Source: Mytilus trossulus (lineage: Eukaryota; Mollusca; Bivalvia; Mytilida; Mytilidae). Taken from it: a stretch of 64,000 nt of DNA. Numbering within the stretch: the first letter of the stretch is position 1; each line of letters begins with the position of its first letter. The stretch covers positions 29,799,578 to 29,863,577 of the forward strand of contig NC_086378.1 in the NCBI RefSeq assembly GCF_036588685.1, given 5' to 3'. A model generated the notes under the pieces. It ran no database searches, was not told the origin of the DNA, and saw only the letters and a program-made list of their open reading frames with translations. Both the position numbers and the translations under genes were made by a program. This document shows positions 1 through 14,253 of the stretch, in pieces.

Positions 1-1394
1 TGCTCATGTCTCCATGTTACAAATGCATACCGAATTTATTCGGTTTTCGAAAGTTGGAAACAAAGTTCAGGTCATATAGAGCAGTCTTTTTGAAATACGT
101 AGAATAAAGAGAAGATAGTTTTTCTGTATAGTTAATTGTCCGTCTTTTCTTTGACTGATATACCATCCACACATTTAACATTTTTGTAATCGCAATTGAC
201 TGATCAAAAACAGTTCAAAGAAACTTTTAAGATCTAACATAGAACAATTCGACATCATACTATCAAAAACGAGTAAGGGAGTTTCTGATAATCTTCATAA
301 CTAGAGATTTATGTATGCCAGAACAAGTTGAAAAGCATTTAATTACCACGTGGAAATATAAGTAATTGGTTTTAACTTGAAATTACACATTAGTCGCCTA
401 ACACTGGTACTACCACATGTTTGAAGTACTTAGCGTAGAACACCGGGGATATGTTATATTTCTCTTGACATGATAATTATCAGAAATGTACGAGGGAAAT
501 TAACGAGAATGTTCATTTCAAAGCAGGAATTGAAAATCTGATAAATTGGACAAATAATCTGACACTTATCAAATTATTTAAGATAATTGCTGTTTCTGAG
601 AAATATTTTTCAATAAGGTCTTACATTTTAAATAATGTACGAAGAAATCGGGCATGACTGAACTATATGTTTAATGTCGATGCACTTTTTCGACAGAGAA
701 AAATAAGTTTACATATAGAGTCAAACGAAAAGAAATAAACCAAAACTTAAGTAAGCCAAAGATACAAATAAAGAGATTTATAGTACAAGAACGTATTTAC
801 ACTTAATCTGTTGAATGTGTAATGACTGATAATTTAGTCTAAGATGCTTTTTTTATCAGTTGTTATAGGCTGTGGACTACCTGTAAGTAATTGCGAGTAT
901 TCTATAGTCTGTAATTAGTGTCTTTTTTTCATTGGAATGCACAAGTACCCGGCCACGTCCACTTTGTGTTTTTGTTAGATGTACAATATATATGTATATC
1001 TATCTGATGAGTTAAGCCTTTTTCAACTGATATTTATAGTTCGTTCTGATGTTATACTGTTACACCGCTTTCCCTTGTTAAGGGGAGGTTGTGATCCCGC
1101 TAACATGTTTAACGATGACAAAAATCCTGTCACATTCTAGATCTATATGTAAGTCCCACGTCAGGAGCTTGTAACTCGACTAGCTTGTAAGTTTGGCTGC
1201 CCCTTCGGTATCTTACGCCTCTTTTCTCTACCCTGTTACTAAAATGTTCATGACTTTTTTTTTCTTTTTTTTGGGTGAAATTGATCGCTGTTGCAATTTG
1301 CTTAACTAGAAACATCGGTACGAGGTGCTGAAATCACTAACATACAAACAATAAACACACAAAGCAACGAAATAAGAGAACTCGATGTTGCTGA

Positions 1395-2025
1395 AAAAAA
1401 AAAGTAAAAACACAAAAATACCGAACTCCGAGGAAAATTCAAAAAGGAAAATCAAAAATCAAAAGGCAAAATCAAAAGTCCAAACACATCAAACGAATGG
1501 GTAACAACTGTCATATTCCTGACTTGGTACAGGCATTTTCTAATGTAGAAAATGGTGGATTGAACCTGGTTTTATAGCTAGCTAAACCTCTCACTTATAT
1601 GACAGTCGCATCAAATTCCATTAAATTGTCAACGATGCATGAACAAAACAAACATACTCACAGAGTAAAAATGTCAAAAATAGGGGTACAACAGTCAATA
1701 TTGTGTTATCATCTTAATATCTCTACATAAACAACAAATGTAACAAAGAAGCACAAAAAGGCATACATTAATTTAACATTCTCATTTTGCTTTTCTTATA
1801 CGGCTGAATTTATCTATGTAAAGTCTACCCATAATGATAGAAGGTTTCATTACTGGTTTAAAAATGCGCGTATGAAATTCGCACAGGTAGACATAAAAAT
1901 AATTTTGTCGTATGACGGCATACATAAATGAAGACTTACGTAAAGTTTATATAACAAAAACAGACTTAACAGTAAAAGTAATAATAATAAATAAAATAAT
2001 GGTGTGCTTTAAAGTGCTTGAAAGA
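1395..2025 (+). repeat. dispersed repeat family A, long copy
   Basis: Contains CTCCGAGGAAAATTCAAAAA, CCTGACTTGGTACAGGCATT and GGGGTACAACAGTCAATATT. The reverse complement of 55,262-55,905 aligns along almost its whole length. Shorter copies occur across the window. Probably a non-autonomous transposon; no ORF. Confidence 0.6.
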
Positions 2026-2499
2026 TATAGTTCAATGGCAAATACGACTAGAAAAAAAACGCATGTTTTCTCAGACTAAAATATTAATTAGCACACATCT
2101 AACTGATTTAGTTTAGAGACGTTATAAACAGTCTTCGAACCCACGGCTTTGTGTAATATGATTCTAGAAATCAGACTCGACAGGATAAAAAATAATTACT
2201 TGACATCACTCTACACGTCCTGCACACATATTTGATTTTTCAAACCCTAACTCAATGTTTGTACCCATTATTTTAAGGAAAAAAAGTAAACAGCAGTTAA
2301 TAAATAACATGCGTCCAAAACGCCTCTCTGGATTTATCTTCATCATAATCGCTTAAAACCGAATGCTAAAAGAGTCAATAATGTATATATTTTTAAAGAA
2401 CCGAATTTGTATATTTGTATTTATTTCCCCGATGTTAACGGTGTGTATTAGCGTCATGTGCAGTTTGTATTCAGTTCTGGAAAGAAAAAAATGTATATA

Positions 2500-2945
2500 A
2501 AAACTAGATGTGTCAAAGCGAAACGAATGGTCACGTCTCCAAAAGTTGAAAAATCTGCAATTTCAATAACACTTGTGGACACAAACATGATGGTAGTCTA
2601 GCATATCAAAAATCAGCTCAAAATCTGAAGGCATATATAAAAGAAAAAGTCTGTACGTCCCTGGTCTGTATAACTGTGATTTTCAACTATTTTCAAAATT
2701 GTAAATCCTAAATTTCGGCAAAAATTAGCGGAGCGGAACGAAACTTAAACTTGATCTGTAACTCATCATGGTTTACTTACATACAAAAAATCAGCCCAAT
2801 ATCTGAAGGCGTTTAGGAAAAAAAACTCAGTATAATGGTTTGTTGCGGAATCACGGAATTACAGAATTTTAGAATTTCGAAATTTCGGAATTTTGGACAA
2901 GGGTAAAACTATATGGCACCGACAACTTCGTTGCAGGGCCATACT
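2500..2945 (+). repeat. dispersed repeat upstream of FoxF
   Basis: Two partial internal repeats (AAAAATCAGCTCAAAATCTG and AAAAATCAGCCCAATATCTG) and an end with ATGGCACCGACAACTTCGTT followed by GGGCCATA. No coding potential seen. Confidence 0.3.
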
Positions 2946-5404
2946 TATTCCCAATCTACATTATGTTGTAAAAAAGCAAGTCTCTATAAAAGAAGTTCAC
3001 CAATTTTCTGTAACTTGTTATTCGAAAGGCTATAGTATAAGTTTATGTCCTGTTGTATAGTGTTTCAATATTCACATTTGAGTGTATTGGCATGCGTTTC
3101 CCTTACGCACTTGTTCTTGTGACTGCTGCGTATGGACAGCAATACGATTTCTTCATGTGGATCTTGCACTTAACTCATAAAAGCTACATGTATATATAAT
3201 AGATGTGATGCTGCTTCTAGTGCATGGTTAATAAACTCTATAAAATAATGGTTTATATGACTACATATCTTACTAACTCAATTTATATTTCATGTTTTTT
3301 TGGTTGTTTTTTTCTGTATTCAATATTGTCTATAATGTAATTGTTTAATATTATGCTCATTGTGGGTCTTCTATTGAAATTAAATATCCAGTCCTATCGT
3401 ATCTTATCTTATATCGACTGAACATATTATAGAGAAAATTGTAAATGCAATGCATGTAAAGTCGTCATATAATTTGATATTAGAAATTCAGACGGACAAA
3501 CAAGTCACATGCTAGCAACAACAGGAAAAGACAAACATTTCGAAATCTTAGCATACTGACGATAATAGGCTGTTGAAAATCTATTGGTTATCTTAGTGAA
3601 ACGTCATTCTCAAAGATTACAATCTGCACTGTAAAACATCATGGCAGAAAAATATTCTTTGAACAAAAAAGAAATATAGTTTTTATGCATGACGAACGTG
3701 TACTCAGTTTGAAAGTTAATTACTTAATATATATGTATTTTCATGATTACCCTTGACATTTGTGGGAGTTTTTCATACTGATAACTCTTGTAAAATTAGA
3801 AAAAAAAACTTTTGAAAAAAGAATCAAAGCATCATTAAAAATACGTCATTACGAAACAGAAGAATACTTCGGCGTGTGTGGTATCACTAAGTAATTGAAG
3901 CCTGTATTTCATATGTGTCATTTTCCATACGATTTAATAAGTTTTTGACGATATCACGCCGAGGAAACTAGATAACCCCTGACCAATAAACGATCATCTG
4001 ATTGGTTGATTATGAAAACTTATGAGATAGGTGTGACCAATTTGTCGTAAAATGATTTCCTATGATAATCACCGAGAAATGCGCGTGTTATATACCGTCT
4101 GCTGACTGAAGATGGACATGATAATTCTGACATGACATAGCACCATTACGGTCATATCAGGCTGCCATCTTGTCCACAATGGCTATTTGGTAATATTATA
4201 TTCAATATCTTGGAACAACATTGCTTGATTTTTTGTTGAATATTCTGAAACTAGATGAGGAAAAACAAGAACTCATAAAATGAAACTAAAATCTTTAAAA
4301 TAGTCTATATAAAGATCGGGTGCTGTAATTATTGATTGATTGATAGTTGGTTGCTTTACGTCCAGTGGCAAATATTTCATGCATGTGGCCGGGCTGTAAT
4401 AAAAAATTAAACGAAATTTGCGATCCAACATATCCGACCTTACATTATTGAAAGACTAGTTGAATCTGTGTTTAGAGTCAGATGTTCTTCCATTACTTTC
4501 AATTCTTATATCACCAAAAGAATACCATAAGGAAGATTTCGTTTAATTGGTTAACTGAAGAAAAAAATGTTTCAGACATAAAAATATTTTTTTAATGTTG
4601 AATTCATCTTTTAAAAACTTAAAAATTTTGTAAACGTGTGAAATAAAATATATGTATATTTTATTTCATCTATTAAATAGAATTAATATGTATCTATTCA
4701 TATATTGTATATATGTCAAACAAATATCAAACGTATGAATATTGAAAAAACCCATATAAATTCTCCTTACCTCGATGTTCTACCTAAATTATCAGTGAAT
4801 TAAATAGGCTGTAATTGCATTATTTATACTCAATTTGTTTATTTTTGTTTGAATAAAATGTTTTGGTATTCATGTCAATTATTTATACTTGGCTTCTCGT
4901 TTTTCACAGCAAAATCACGTTAGAATCAAATAGTTTATTTTGTCAGAAGAAACTTCTTAGTTGGTTTTGTTAACGCCGAAACTATCAAAATATTTGGAAC
5001 AAATTTAAATAAAAAAGTATAAACTTTATTTTTCATTGATATAAATGTGTATTAAAACTGTTTACTACGGAAATTAAACTGATTATCTATATATCTAAAT
5101 AGTAACCTCCCAGCATCACGTCTGCTGACCAATCACATCGCGTGCAGAGTGCTTCATCGGCATCGCTTACGATGTTAATTTCTGTGCCAAATTATGCATA
5201 AAACTGAGATCAATGTCAGAATTATCTTAATCTTAGAAAACCATGTCTAACAAGTCATCATCTTATTGATAAGAATGCTTGATTTCGGAAAAGATTGATT
5301 TTCACATTTTCCAGTTTTGCTTTTGATTGATTCTTCAAACTGTTTAAAATTTCTCGGATTTTATTGATACTGAAATCGACTTTTGAAGTGAACAGATTAG
5401 CTGG

Positions 5405-5436
5405 TGTTTATATAACTACTGTTTATAACTGTTTAC
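5405..5436 (+). promoter_or_regulatory. FoxF proximal promoter with three forkhead-type motifs
   Basis: Three TGTTTAY motifs at 5405-5411, 5420-5426 and 5430-5436 lie 27-58 bases before the FoxF ATG. TATATAA (5409-5415) overlaps the first and could serve as a TATA element with a very short 5' UTR. TGTTTAY matches the general forkhead binding consensus, so autoregulation is possible. The background is AT-rich, so chance occurrence cannot be excluded. Confidence 0.4.
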
Positions 5437-5462
5437 AAATTGTGCAAGAATAATAATAAACA

Positions 5463-6540
5463 ATGGCAGTATCGTGTGCTAACGAGATCACAGAACTGAG
5501 GCAAATGCAACTTCTGCCGCCAACTGACAATAAATTTGTTCCGAAGATCGAACCAGAGGGGTCAGATGATGAAAATGACTCGGAAGTTAGCTCGGAAGAG
5601 ATTTCCACAACAACAAATTGTTCGCTTAGTCCAGATTCTCAATCAGTGGATCAAAAAGGAACAAAGAAATCAGGAGTTGGAGTTCGTAGACAAGAAAAAC
5701 CACCATATTCTTACATTGCCTTGATAGTTATGGCAATTCAAGCTTCACCAAATAAAAGATGTACCTTGAGTGAAATATACCAGTTTTTACAGCAACGGTT
5801 CCCGTTCTTCAGAGGAGCTTACCAAGGATGGAAAAATTCAGTTCGACATAATCTTTCTCTAAACGAATGCTTCATAAAGTTACCAAAAGGTCTGGGCCGT
5901 CCAGGAAAGGGACATTATTGGACGGTTGATCCTGGAGCAGAGTTCATGTTTGAGGAGGGATCCTTCAGAAGGAGACCAAGGGGTTTCAGAAGAAAATGTC
6001 AAGCCTTAAAGCCATTCGGCATGCTAGGTATGAATGGTGCACCGAATATGATGGGACCACATTATGATCTTTTTCACCAAACTAGTAATATGAATGCAAT
6101 GAATATGCCATGCACTGGAGGTGTTCCACAATCTTACGACACTAACAACCATATAATGCCGTCTGCTAATTCTACTTTACCTCACTGTAACTATACACCT
6201 ATGGGACAACAAAGTCCGAACGTCAACGTAAATTGTAGCTTTAATATGACAGTAAATGGCCGATATGGCTCTTCCGGCTGTGGTATGCCTGGTTTAGAAA
6301 ATGACTATATGACAAATTCAAATAATTTGACACCTTCAATGTATGAAAGAGACCATAATACAATGCAAAACATTTCTAATTCATGGAACGCACAAAGAGC
6401 TTATTTAAAGCAACAACAGATGAGTCCATCCGGAAGCACTGGTTCCATCCACAGTATGTCGCCTTCTAGTTCTGGTGACCATTCTCCATACGGACCAAAT
6501 CCTCCAAGTTCTTCAGAAGCCATGGATTTAGCACTAGCTG
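5463..6540 (+). CDS. FoxF: FoxF forkhead transcription factor, coding exon 1
   Basis: Nuclear DNA-binding regulator; FoxF proteins specify visceral and splanchnic mesoderm and muscle in bilaterians (family knowledge). This exon encodes 359 residues plus one base. An acidic Ser-rich N-terminus is followed by a complete forkhead domain at about residues 79-173, starting KPPYSYIAL, with recognition helix [12 protein letters not shown] at 123-134. The extension [21 protein letters not shown] directly after the domain is diagnostic of FoxF rather than other Fox classes. The rest is low-complexity Asn/Met/Ser/Pro sequence ending [13 protein letters not shown] donor GTAAAT begins at 6541; reading through it adds only an intron-encoded tail before a stop at 6591-6593. 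The ATG at 5463 is the first in frame and gives the usual short N-terminus. Class assignment is very secure. Confidence 0.95.
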
Positions 6541-8357
6541 GTAAATATTTTAAGCTATATTTTTTTTATACTCTTTACAATATTAACTTTTAATCAAATC
6601 TTTAAATCAAATTAGCATGGATGGTAGGGCAAAAACATTTGTATATAATTAAAGGTTGAATTAAAATGTATGAAATGTTCGGTCGAATATTTTTGTAAAT
6701 TCTGATGTCAAAGACGTTTATACATAAAAAAATTGACTAAAACCGACCAAGTCCACAGAAATAAATCTAAATCTCTGACTACGGAAATTTTGTACTAGAC
6801 TTCAGTATTTCTAAAAATTGAATTATCACAGTTTAAAATTAAACTGAACAAACCCCGTTTGACGTTTTGATCTTTAATTTATTTGCATACAAAATGAAAT
6901 CTTATACAAGTTTGAGGGTTAAAAGAAACAAGAATAATTTCTTTCGCCAATATATTTAACAAAGCAGTTAAAACATGTGGCAAAATCGGGAAATACATTA
7001 ATTACATAAATCTACTTGTATATGACACTATCTTTTTTACTCATGTCTGAAAAAGCCAAATAGTTTTGATAAGACACATTGACAAATTTCAAAACTTACA
7101 GAAAAATTCTGTTCCTAAAGATAAGGATTGAAAAATGGTTCTTTCTTTATATTCCCAAGGCTTCTAAAAGAGCTTTAGAGTTTTGAGGTTTTGGTTTTTA
7201 ACGAAATTGTAAATTTGTCCGATTAAACAAAATGTTCATACCTTTATAAAAATAATAAGAAGCACCTTTTCTTAAAAACTCTATAATAATTGGTGAAAAC
7301 TCCATTCATCTTCTCGGTGAAGTGTAACATCTGTACTTTTATTTATTGAGAAAACAATCATTTGATCAGAATTTGTCAAAATTAGTTAGAATACTGATGG
7401 GGAATTCTAATAAATCTCTTCACTGCGGGATGACGACATGGCACGAGATTTACCCTTTTAGCGTCAGTGTCGTATCATCATTGTCACAGTAGGCGGCTCT
7501 ACAGATTTTAGCAGAAGATATGTTAATCCCGCAGTTAATAAATTAATGAAGGGTTATAATCATTATTATTTTTACATAATCCATTTATCTTCTGTGTGAT
7601 TAATACCATAATGGTGATTTTTAAACAAATAATACTACACTTGAAATATGAAAATAATGAAATGTAGGTCCTCGAATCGTCACTTTTATATATATATATA
7701 TATATATAAAGCTTACTGTATAAAATCATTATTGTAGTAAATATAAAAAAAAACAAAAAAAAAAAACACCAAAAACAAACATCATTGTTATGATTGTAAA
7801 TGACACAACTATCAACAGAGAGAAAAAATGTAGGTCACCGCACGTTTTATTCTTTGTCGTCCTTAGAAATTAATTATGTTTGATTATTCTATATATCTAT
7901 ATTATATTAATTTTTTAAAACAAAATTGCTAAAGGTTTTCTTAAATGCCGATTTTTTTTTTCATATACTGCATTTTTTTTTATATATAAAAAGTTAAATA
8001 ACAAAAACACCAAACTCCCAGGAAAATTCAAAACAAATGGATGTCAACTGTAATACTCCTGATCATGACTTGGTACCAGACATGTTCTTATATAGAAACT
8101 GGTGGACTAATCCTGGTTTTAAAGCTTGCAAATCCACTGTCGCATTAACTAAAGGTTTTATGTCATATTTTTAACAGTTTTATCTTAAACTAACGAAGCC
8201 GAATTTCAAAACGCAAGAAAAAAAGCAAAACACATTGCAAATCGCTTTTAACAAATACCATATATACATTATGTACACAGCCATGTATCACCATCATTGA
8301 TGGCGATCCGATGGATACATCTGTTGTAGGGTTGTCACTGACTCAGACGTACTTATG

Positions 8358-8390
<33 letters not shown>

Positions 8391-8559
8391 TAACACATTA
8401 CGGTCCTTTTTTTATATAGAAATGGAAGTTATGAATTTATTTTGGGTGTATTTGTTAAAAGATATAGGAGTCACACTATAAAAATCCTTGGTCAAACCAA
8501 TTATCAAAATAATGCTGCTTTTCTTATAAAACTTGTACTAAAAGATGTATTTATTTTAA

Positions 8560-8850
8560 TATATTTTTTGTATTAAAATGTTTGGTTCCATACATCCTTG
8601 ACAGTCAAATATTGGGCTTATAACGTTCCTGCTGATGAAGGAAAATCCAGAAAAAAAACGCGTCGAACACATGAAATTTATAACACGTTGTTTACATTTT
8701 TTAAATGTTAGACAATTGCTATATATATCTTTTTTATAACAACATTATTGGATTTTTAGCGTTCCTAGCTAGTGAAGGTAAATCCAGAAAAAAACGCTTC
8801 GGATGCATAAAATTTATAAAGCATTGTTTTTATTTTTTAATGTTAGAAAA
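8560..8850 (+). repeat. tandem pair of about 134 bp units with hammerhead-like motifs
   Basis: Two direct units lie about 134 bp apart. Each holds GTTCCT, a GATGAAGG-like or AGTGAAGG box, AAATCCAGAAAA, an ACGC(G/T)TC block and a TTTATAA(A/C)(A/G)C(G/A)TTGTTT tail. A related degraded unit occurs at about 40,010-40,085, just before PDI-D exon 3. The order CTGATGA, GGA/TCC hairpin, GAAA, GCGTC recalls a hammerhead, but extra bases lie between stem I and the core, so a functional ribozyme is doubtful. Confidence 0.4.
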
Positions 8851-10624
8851 TCATCATGTTTTACAAATTGTTCTTTTAAATAATCCTTTTAATTTCAAGC
8901 GAGTCAAAGTTTTCTTTTATATAAATGAAAATTTCTGGTTACTGAATATTTACTATGCTGATAACATTCTTATTAAAACAATAAGTTTTATTGGAAATAA
9001 ATGAAGTTTACTAGAAACAAAACACTCGCTCTCTGAAAGTCTTTAATCTTTTCCCAGCAGAGCGAAAGCTAATCGTATCCATCACTACTTTGTTTTAAAA
9101 TTATTATCCTCCAATTTATCTCTGCCATGTTCTATTATCACCTCAAATAGATTTTTGGAGGTTGTTTGTTTATACGGGGAATTGGTCGGAGTCTTTGTAC
9201 CTCCGATACCGTTGTAAAGTAACCACGGACAGTATTTCCCTTATTGGTATTGGTATCTTGTTAGACCGCGGTCATATTTCGTGATATTATGGAAAGTAAA
9301 TAAATAAATAAAATTCTGGAAATATTTAATATCCTTTGATGGTTACGATTGTTGTAGTATTTTACAACATCTGTTGTTCGTGTGTATTGTAAGGTATTTA
9401 TTTCTCAAACAAACAATAGTATTGATATTCTAAGAGGAGGTTTTGTTATTTCATAAAATACCAACCGGTTTGTGATAAAAACAATAATGTCAAATTATTC
9501 TCTAAAAAGCATAACACAAAATTTGTATGCATTTAGAACTCCTAAATCTGCATCTGAATATAAAGAAAAATATATATATATATATATGTAGCAATTAAAC
9601 GTTTTGGGGTCAGTATGTTTGGTCCGGAAAATCAAACGGTAAAAATCGGCGAGGAACTTTTTTTTACTAAATATTGCCGTTTCTCTAAAGTCCATAAACA
9701 TATCATTTTTTCTAAATGATATTTCGTTGCTTTAAAAAATCGTTTTAACGATATGAAAGTATAAGAGGGTCTCCGGATTCCTCTAGCTCCTTTTAGCATG
9801 TAAGTTTATGAGTTATTTATAAAAAGAAAAACACGAAAAAAATTCCGATATTTCAATTGGACACTTGTTACACAATGCATATCGACTCGTTCGTTTCTTC
9901 GGGGAAGGCGAATCTGGGGGCCCCCTAATATTTTTAAATCATTAAAAGGAAAAAAATAACAGCAATAACGAATCATCTGTGGACTTATTTTCGAGAAATA
10001 AATACCTAATTTAAATAGAAAACTAACATTTATGTTTCTTTTTACGTTAATTCTATACATGGTAAAAGTATTTATTTGTAAAATTAATTCTATCCTTGAA
10101 ATTATAATTGCTACATAATTTTTCTATGTTCAGTTGCAGTTTAACGAGTATATGAATGCATGCAAAATTAGAAAAATAAGAAATATCGCCCTAGAAAGAT
10201 GAAAAAAACATTATAAGGTCACTCAATACTGTTCTTCGGTCGTTTTTGTGTAGAAATAAAAGAGAGCGAGCTAAATTATCTGATTTTTTCCCGAAATGTA
10301 TATTTTAGAAACCGATACTTGAATTGTATTCGGATATAAAAGCATACTTTAAATTCCATTCTACTTTTATGAATTGTTGGACGACCGATAATATTTTGAA
10401 ATTAAATTGTTTATTTCATTCAAATCTGGAAACAGCTTAATTCAAAAAGTTTTTAGGGAATGGCGGTATTTTTTTATAGCTTCCCCAATTTTTTTAGCAA
10501 TAGAATCTGAAGAACTATGCATCAATATGAAGTTAACCGAATATTAAAGTTATATTCATTGAAAATGGATTTTTTTAAACTAGATCACGAACATTGAAAT
10601 TTCTTTCGATTTATCAAAATATAT

Positions 10625-10810
10625 TAAAGATAATAAAAAAAAAGAAGATAAGGTATGATTGCCAATGAAACAACTCTCCAAATTATACAAAATGATACAG
10701 AAAGTTACAACTATAGGTCATCGTATGGCCTTTAACAATGAGCAAAGCCCATGTAGCATAGTAAGCTATAAAAGGCCACGACATGACAAGTGCAAAACAA
10801 TTCAAATGAG
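10625..10810 (+). repeat. dispersed repeat family B (SINE/MITE-like)
   Basis: The unit reads AAAGAAGATAAGGTATGATT, GCCAATGAAACAACTCTCCA, ACAATGAGCAAAGCCCATG, and then a TATAAAAGGCC-like end. It is the commonest repeat in the window. Confidence 0.5.
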
Positions 10811-11717
10811 AAAAGTAACGGTATAATTTATGTTTAAAGAAATGAACGAAAAACAAATATTGAACACAGAAACAAATGATAACCACTGAATTACAGGCTT
10901 CTGATTTGGGACACATGTGTAAGCAGTGTCCACATAAATAAATAAACAAATACATAAAACATAGATGTCATGCACAAACGAATATAATAAATCAATGAAT
11001 TAATCAATTAATTGAGATAAAAACAAAACAAACAAACTAACAAATAAATAAATAAATATTTAGAAAAAAAAAAAAAAAAAAAAAAAAAATAATAATAATA
11101 GGCTGCCGCATGAAGAAATAAATTAAAAATACTGGAATAAATAAATAAAAATCAGCAAAAAAATCAGCGAAAGTACAACAAACTTTATTTTTTCTTACTA
11201 TAATATAAAATCTGAATTTTTTTCCGGCATTTGGAACATATTGAAACGGTTGAAATATCTGTATCTCTCTATGCGATAAGACTAATGGGGATCTAATTTT
11301 GGGCCATTAGTACGCGATAAAGTTTCTACTTCACGCTGACCATGATGTAAACTGACAGAGTTAATGAATCTGACATGGATTACAGCTGGTCAGGGGTATA
11401 GCCCATCATCTATATATCATCTCATCACATTAGTAAATCATTACTTGGTCAGTTTTGGACATTCTCCAAGGAACAAATGTCTTAATCGGTGGTTAATGAG
11501 TGGGCAGTATTATTCATCCACTCGTAAAGATCACCACCAATCCTGGAATAAATTTATAAAATGTTTTTGAATAGAATGCATTTCATTTTTTTTTTTGAAA
11601 AGGCATATATTTATAAAATTCACCCTTCATTTAATATTGAACTAAAATATCTATGTGAATTTTTAAATTTAATATAAACTAAATAAGAACCAGCTATTGG
11701 TTTATCGGTTAATATAT

Positions 11718-11885
11718 ATTAAAAAAAAAAGAAGATGTGGTATGATTGCACCTAGAGACAAACCTCCCCAAGAGACCAAATGACACAGACATTAGTAGTG
11801 ATAGTTCACCGTTCGTCCTTTAACAATGAGCAAACCCCATACCGCATTATCAGTTATAAAGACCATGAAATCAAACTGAAGTCTA
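11718..11885 (+). repeat. family B copy
   Basis: AAAGAAGATGTGGTATGATT, TTCGTCCTTTAACAATGAGC and CCCATACCGCATTATCAG match the family. Confidence 0.5.
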
Positions 11886-12404
11886 TGGGAGTAGTATAAA
11901 TGTCAACAGTACTTCTTCTAACGATAACACAACATAACATTTTAAACGAATATTTTTTTCAATATGCTTACAATTAAATGGTATTTTATTTTATTTGATA
12001 TAATATAATTGAATATCAAATATAGAAAAAATACATCTAACGGAACAGAAAACCGATGAAAAATACAACGAAAGATATAAAAATGGAAAAAAATAATGTA
12101 ATATTGTAAACTCAGACGTTGCTTATAGATCTTTTGCGTTAGTTTACATTTTGTATTTCCGAAATATTTTAGAGAGAGTGAAAACATTTTAACAATAGGA
12201 CAGACCTTGTTTAATTTTTTCATGGATTTACACTCTGTTTATTCATTCATTTATTTTTTATTTATCTTTTTATTTTGAATGTTGCACACAGATTTAAAAA
12301 GACATAGACAAATAAATAAATAGATTGTATAAGAAAAATAGCTTTAGAAAATACAAAAAAAATATCCATATAACACTTGTTTAAAAAGATATCAACCAAT
12401 ATAT

Positions 12405-12570
12405 ATAAAAAAAAAAGATGATTTAGTATGATAGCCAATGACAACTTTCCACCAGACACCAAATGACTCACTCAGAAGTTAACAACTATAGGTCAGCGTA
12501 CAGCATTCAACAATGAGCAAAACCTTTACCGCAAAGCAATCTATAAAAGGCCCCTAAATGACAATATTTA
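12405..12570 (+). repeat. family B copy
   Basis: AAAAAGATGATTTAGTATGA, AACAACTATAGGTCAGCGTA and TATAAAAGGCCCCTAAATGA match the family. Confidence 0.5.
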
Positions 12571-14253
12571 AAGCAGTTCAAACAAAAGAAAAAACCAATG
12601 GCCTGATATATTTTCGAAAAAATAAACGAAATACATAAATGATATATACAAAAAATTTTCGTTTCGGTTTTAAATAAAATATAAAAAATGAAATCGTTAG
12701 ACGGATTTTCAGTTGTTTTACTTAAGTCTAAAAAAAATCATATTTTTGTTCATTTTTTCTTCGCGTCTTTTTATAGCAAAGATAAATATCAAAAAATTTA
12801 ACACAACATGAAACAATATCACAACCATAAAACCTTTATAATCCAGATTAATGGTAAATATTTCTTTTGTTTTAATAGGAATATATATCTGATAAGTAAA
12901 GTGGATAAGAAAATTTCAAAAGAATATATGTATTAAATATATTGTTTCATCTTTTCTTTTTACAATTAAAATATTTACAAAAAAAGTAATTTTTGTATCA
13001 AAACGTGGACCACCAAGATGGAATATTGTGGATGACTATAAAAATATAATACACAAAGTTAGCTTCTGTTTTCATTGCTTTTCTTTCTTTTAAATCGGTT
13101 TTACTATCTTATAACTTTGACATTTAGAGCTGTAATGCACTTGCAGAGCGAGTAATATAATTTTAGAGTCTTTGACGGAGAAAATATATTAGACGCAAAA
13201 CGCACCACGAAAACTGACGGGAGATCCGCTGCAGTATGTAGACCACCAAGAAAAGATCATCTTTTCGTTACTAATCTGACCTCTAGGGTGTTAAAACAAC
13301 AACTAAATTATCATATGACATCAGTCAGGGTAGTTAATTTCAATTTGGCATCGCTATGATTTACTGCAACAATTTGCTTTATATTGGTCTTTCTTGAACC
13401 TAATCGAAATGACAAATAGAAAAAAAATAAAGAATTGAGGGAGATGTATATCGTAAACAAAAACCAGAATCTTTGTTCTATGTTTATATTCACATGCAAA
13501 CTATATTTAAATTAATTTTACATAATACGTTTGACATCTCTTCTTCACAGTTTATATCTTATCATTCATGATAGTAATTATTTTGCACTTAATAGCTTTG
13601 CTGCCTTTTGTTGCTATTTGATTTCAAGGAGCTATAAAGCTTCTTTCTTATACACAGTAGATGATTTCTAGTGTTTTACACTTAATAAAAACAATGTATA
13701 ATATATAATTGACCTAGGAGTGCTCGATTTGTCCATCCTGGAAGCATTGGAAACGGTACTTTTACACTGAGTTAACATATGTCACGTGTATACCACATGC
13801 CTCTAACTAAGATAAAAACGGTACAATTTATTCGTCACGTAATGTATCGTGTCTTTTGATAATTTACATGAAAAATGTTTTGTGCCATGGACAAGCAACT
13901 GGAACGACAGAAAACTTGATTATATTCATGACTCCATTGTTCTCTGCAAAAAGTATAGAGATGATATGAGAGCATATCGAGTCGGTGTCATAAGAGTTAG
14001 ATATCAACATAAGTATGCTAGACAAGATCACCTTTTTGCACTTATACTCTCTCTGTTCGTTTTCTTTTATAACAGATGGAACTCGTCATTTAATATTTTT
14101 GATTCAATTTCAACACTTTTTAAATATACCTTTGCTTATATTGTGTAAAATAATTCGGCAAACATGTTAATACTGTCTTTCTAATCAACTTTTGTGATCA
14201 TCGGCGTTCAGTGCCAAGCATTTTATTCGTATCGATATTTCTGCTGTTTCAGA

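Larger units (their letters stand above)
1..5404. other. intergenic, upstream of FoxF
   Basis: No gene found. It holds a family E repeat (about 985-1,140, inverted), family A (1,395-2,025), the 2,500-2,945 repeat, a scrap at about 4,325-4,390 (GGTTGCTTTACGTCCAGTGG) shared with 49,375-49,425, and a perfect 30-base AT palindrome at 4,639-4,668. CCAAT at 5,129-5,133 may belong to the FoxF promoter. Confidence 0.6.

Noticed and set aside
2125-2150. TTCGAACCCA resembling a tRNA B-box
   Set aside because: No matching A-box, cloverleaf or terminator around it; no tRNA gene was found in the window, though I could not search exhaustively.
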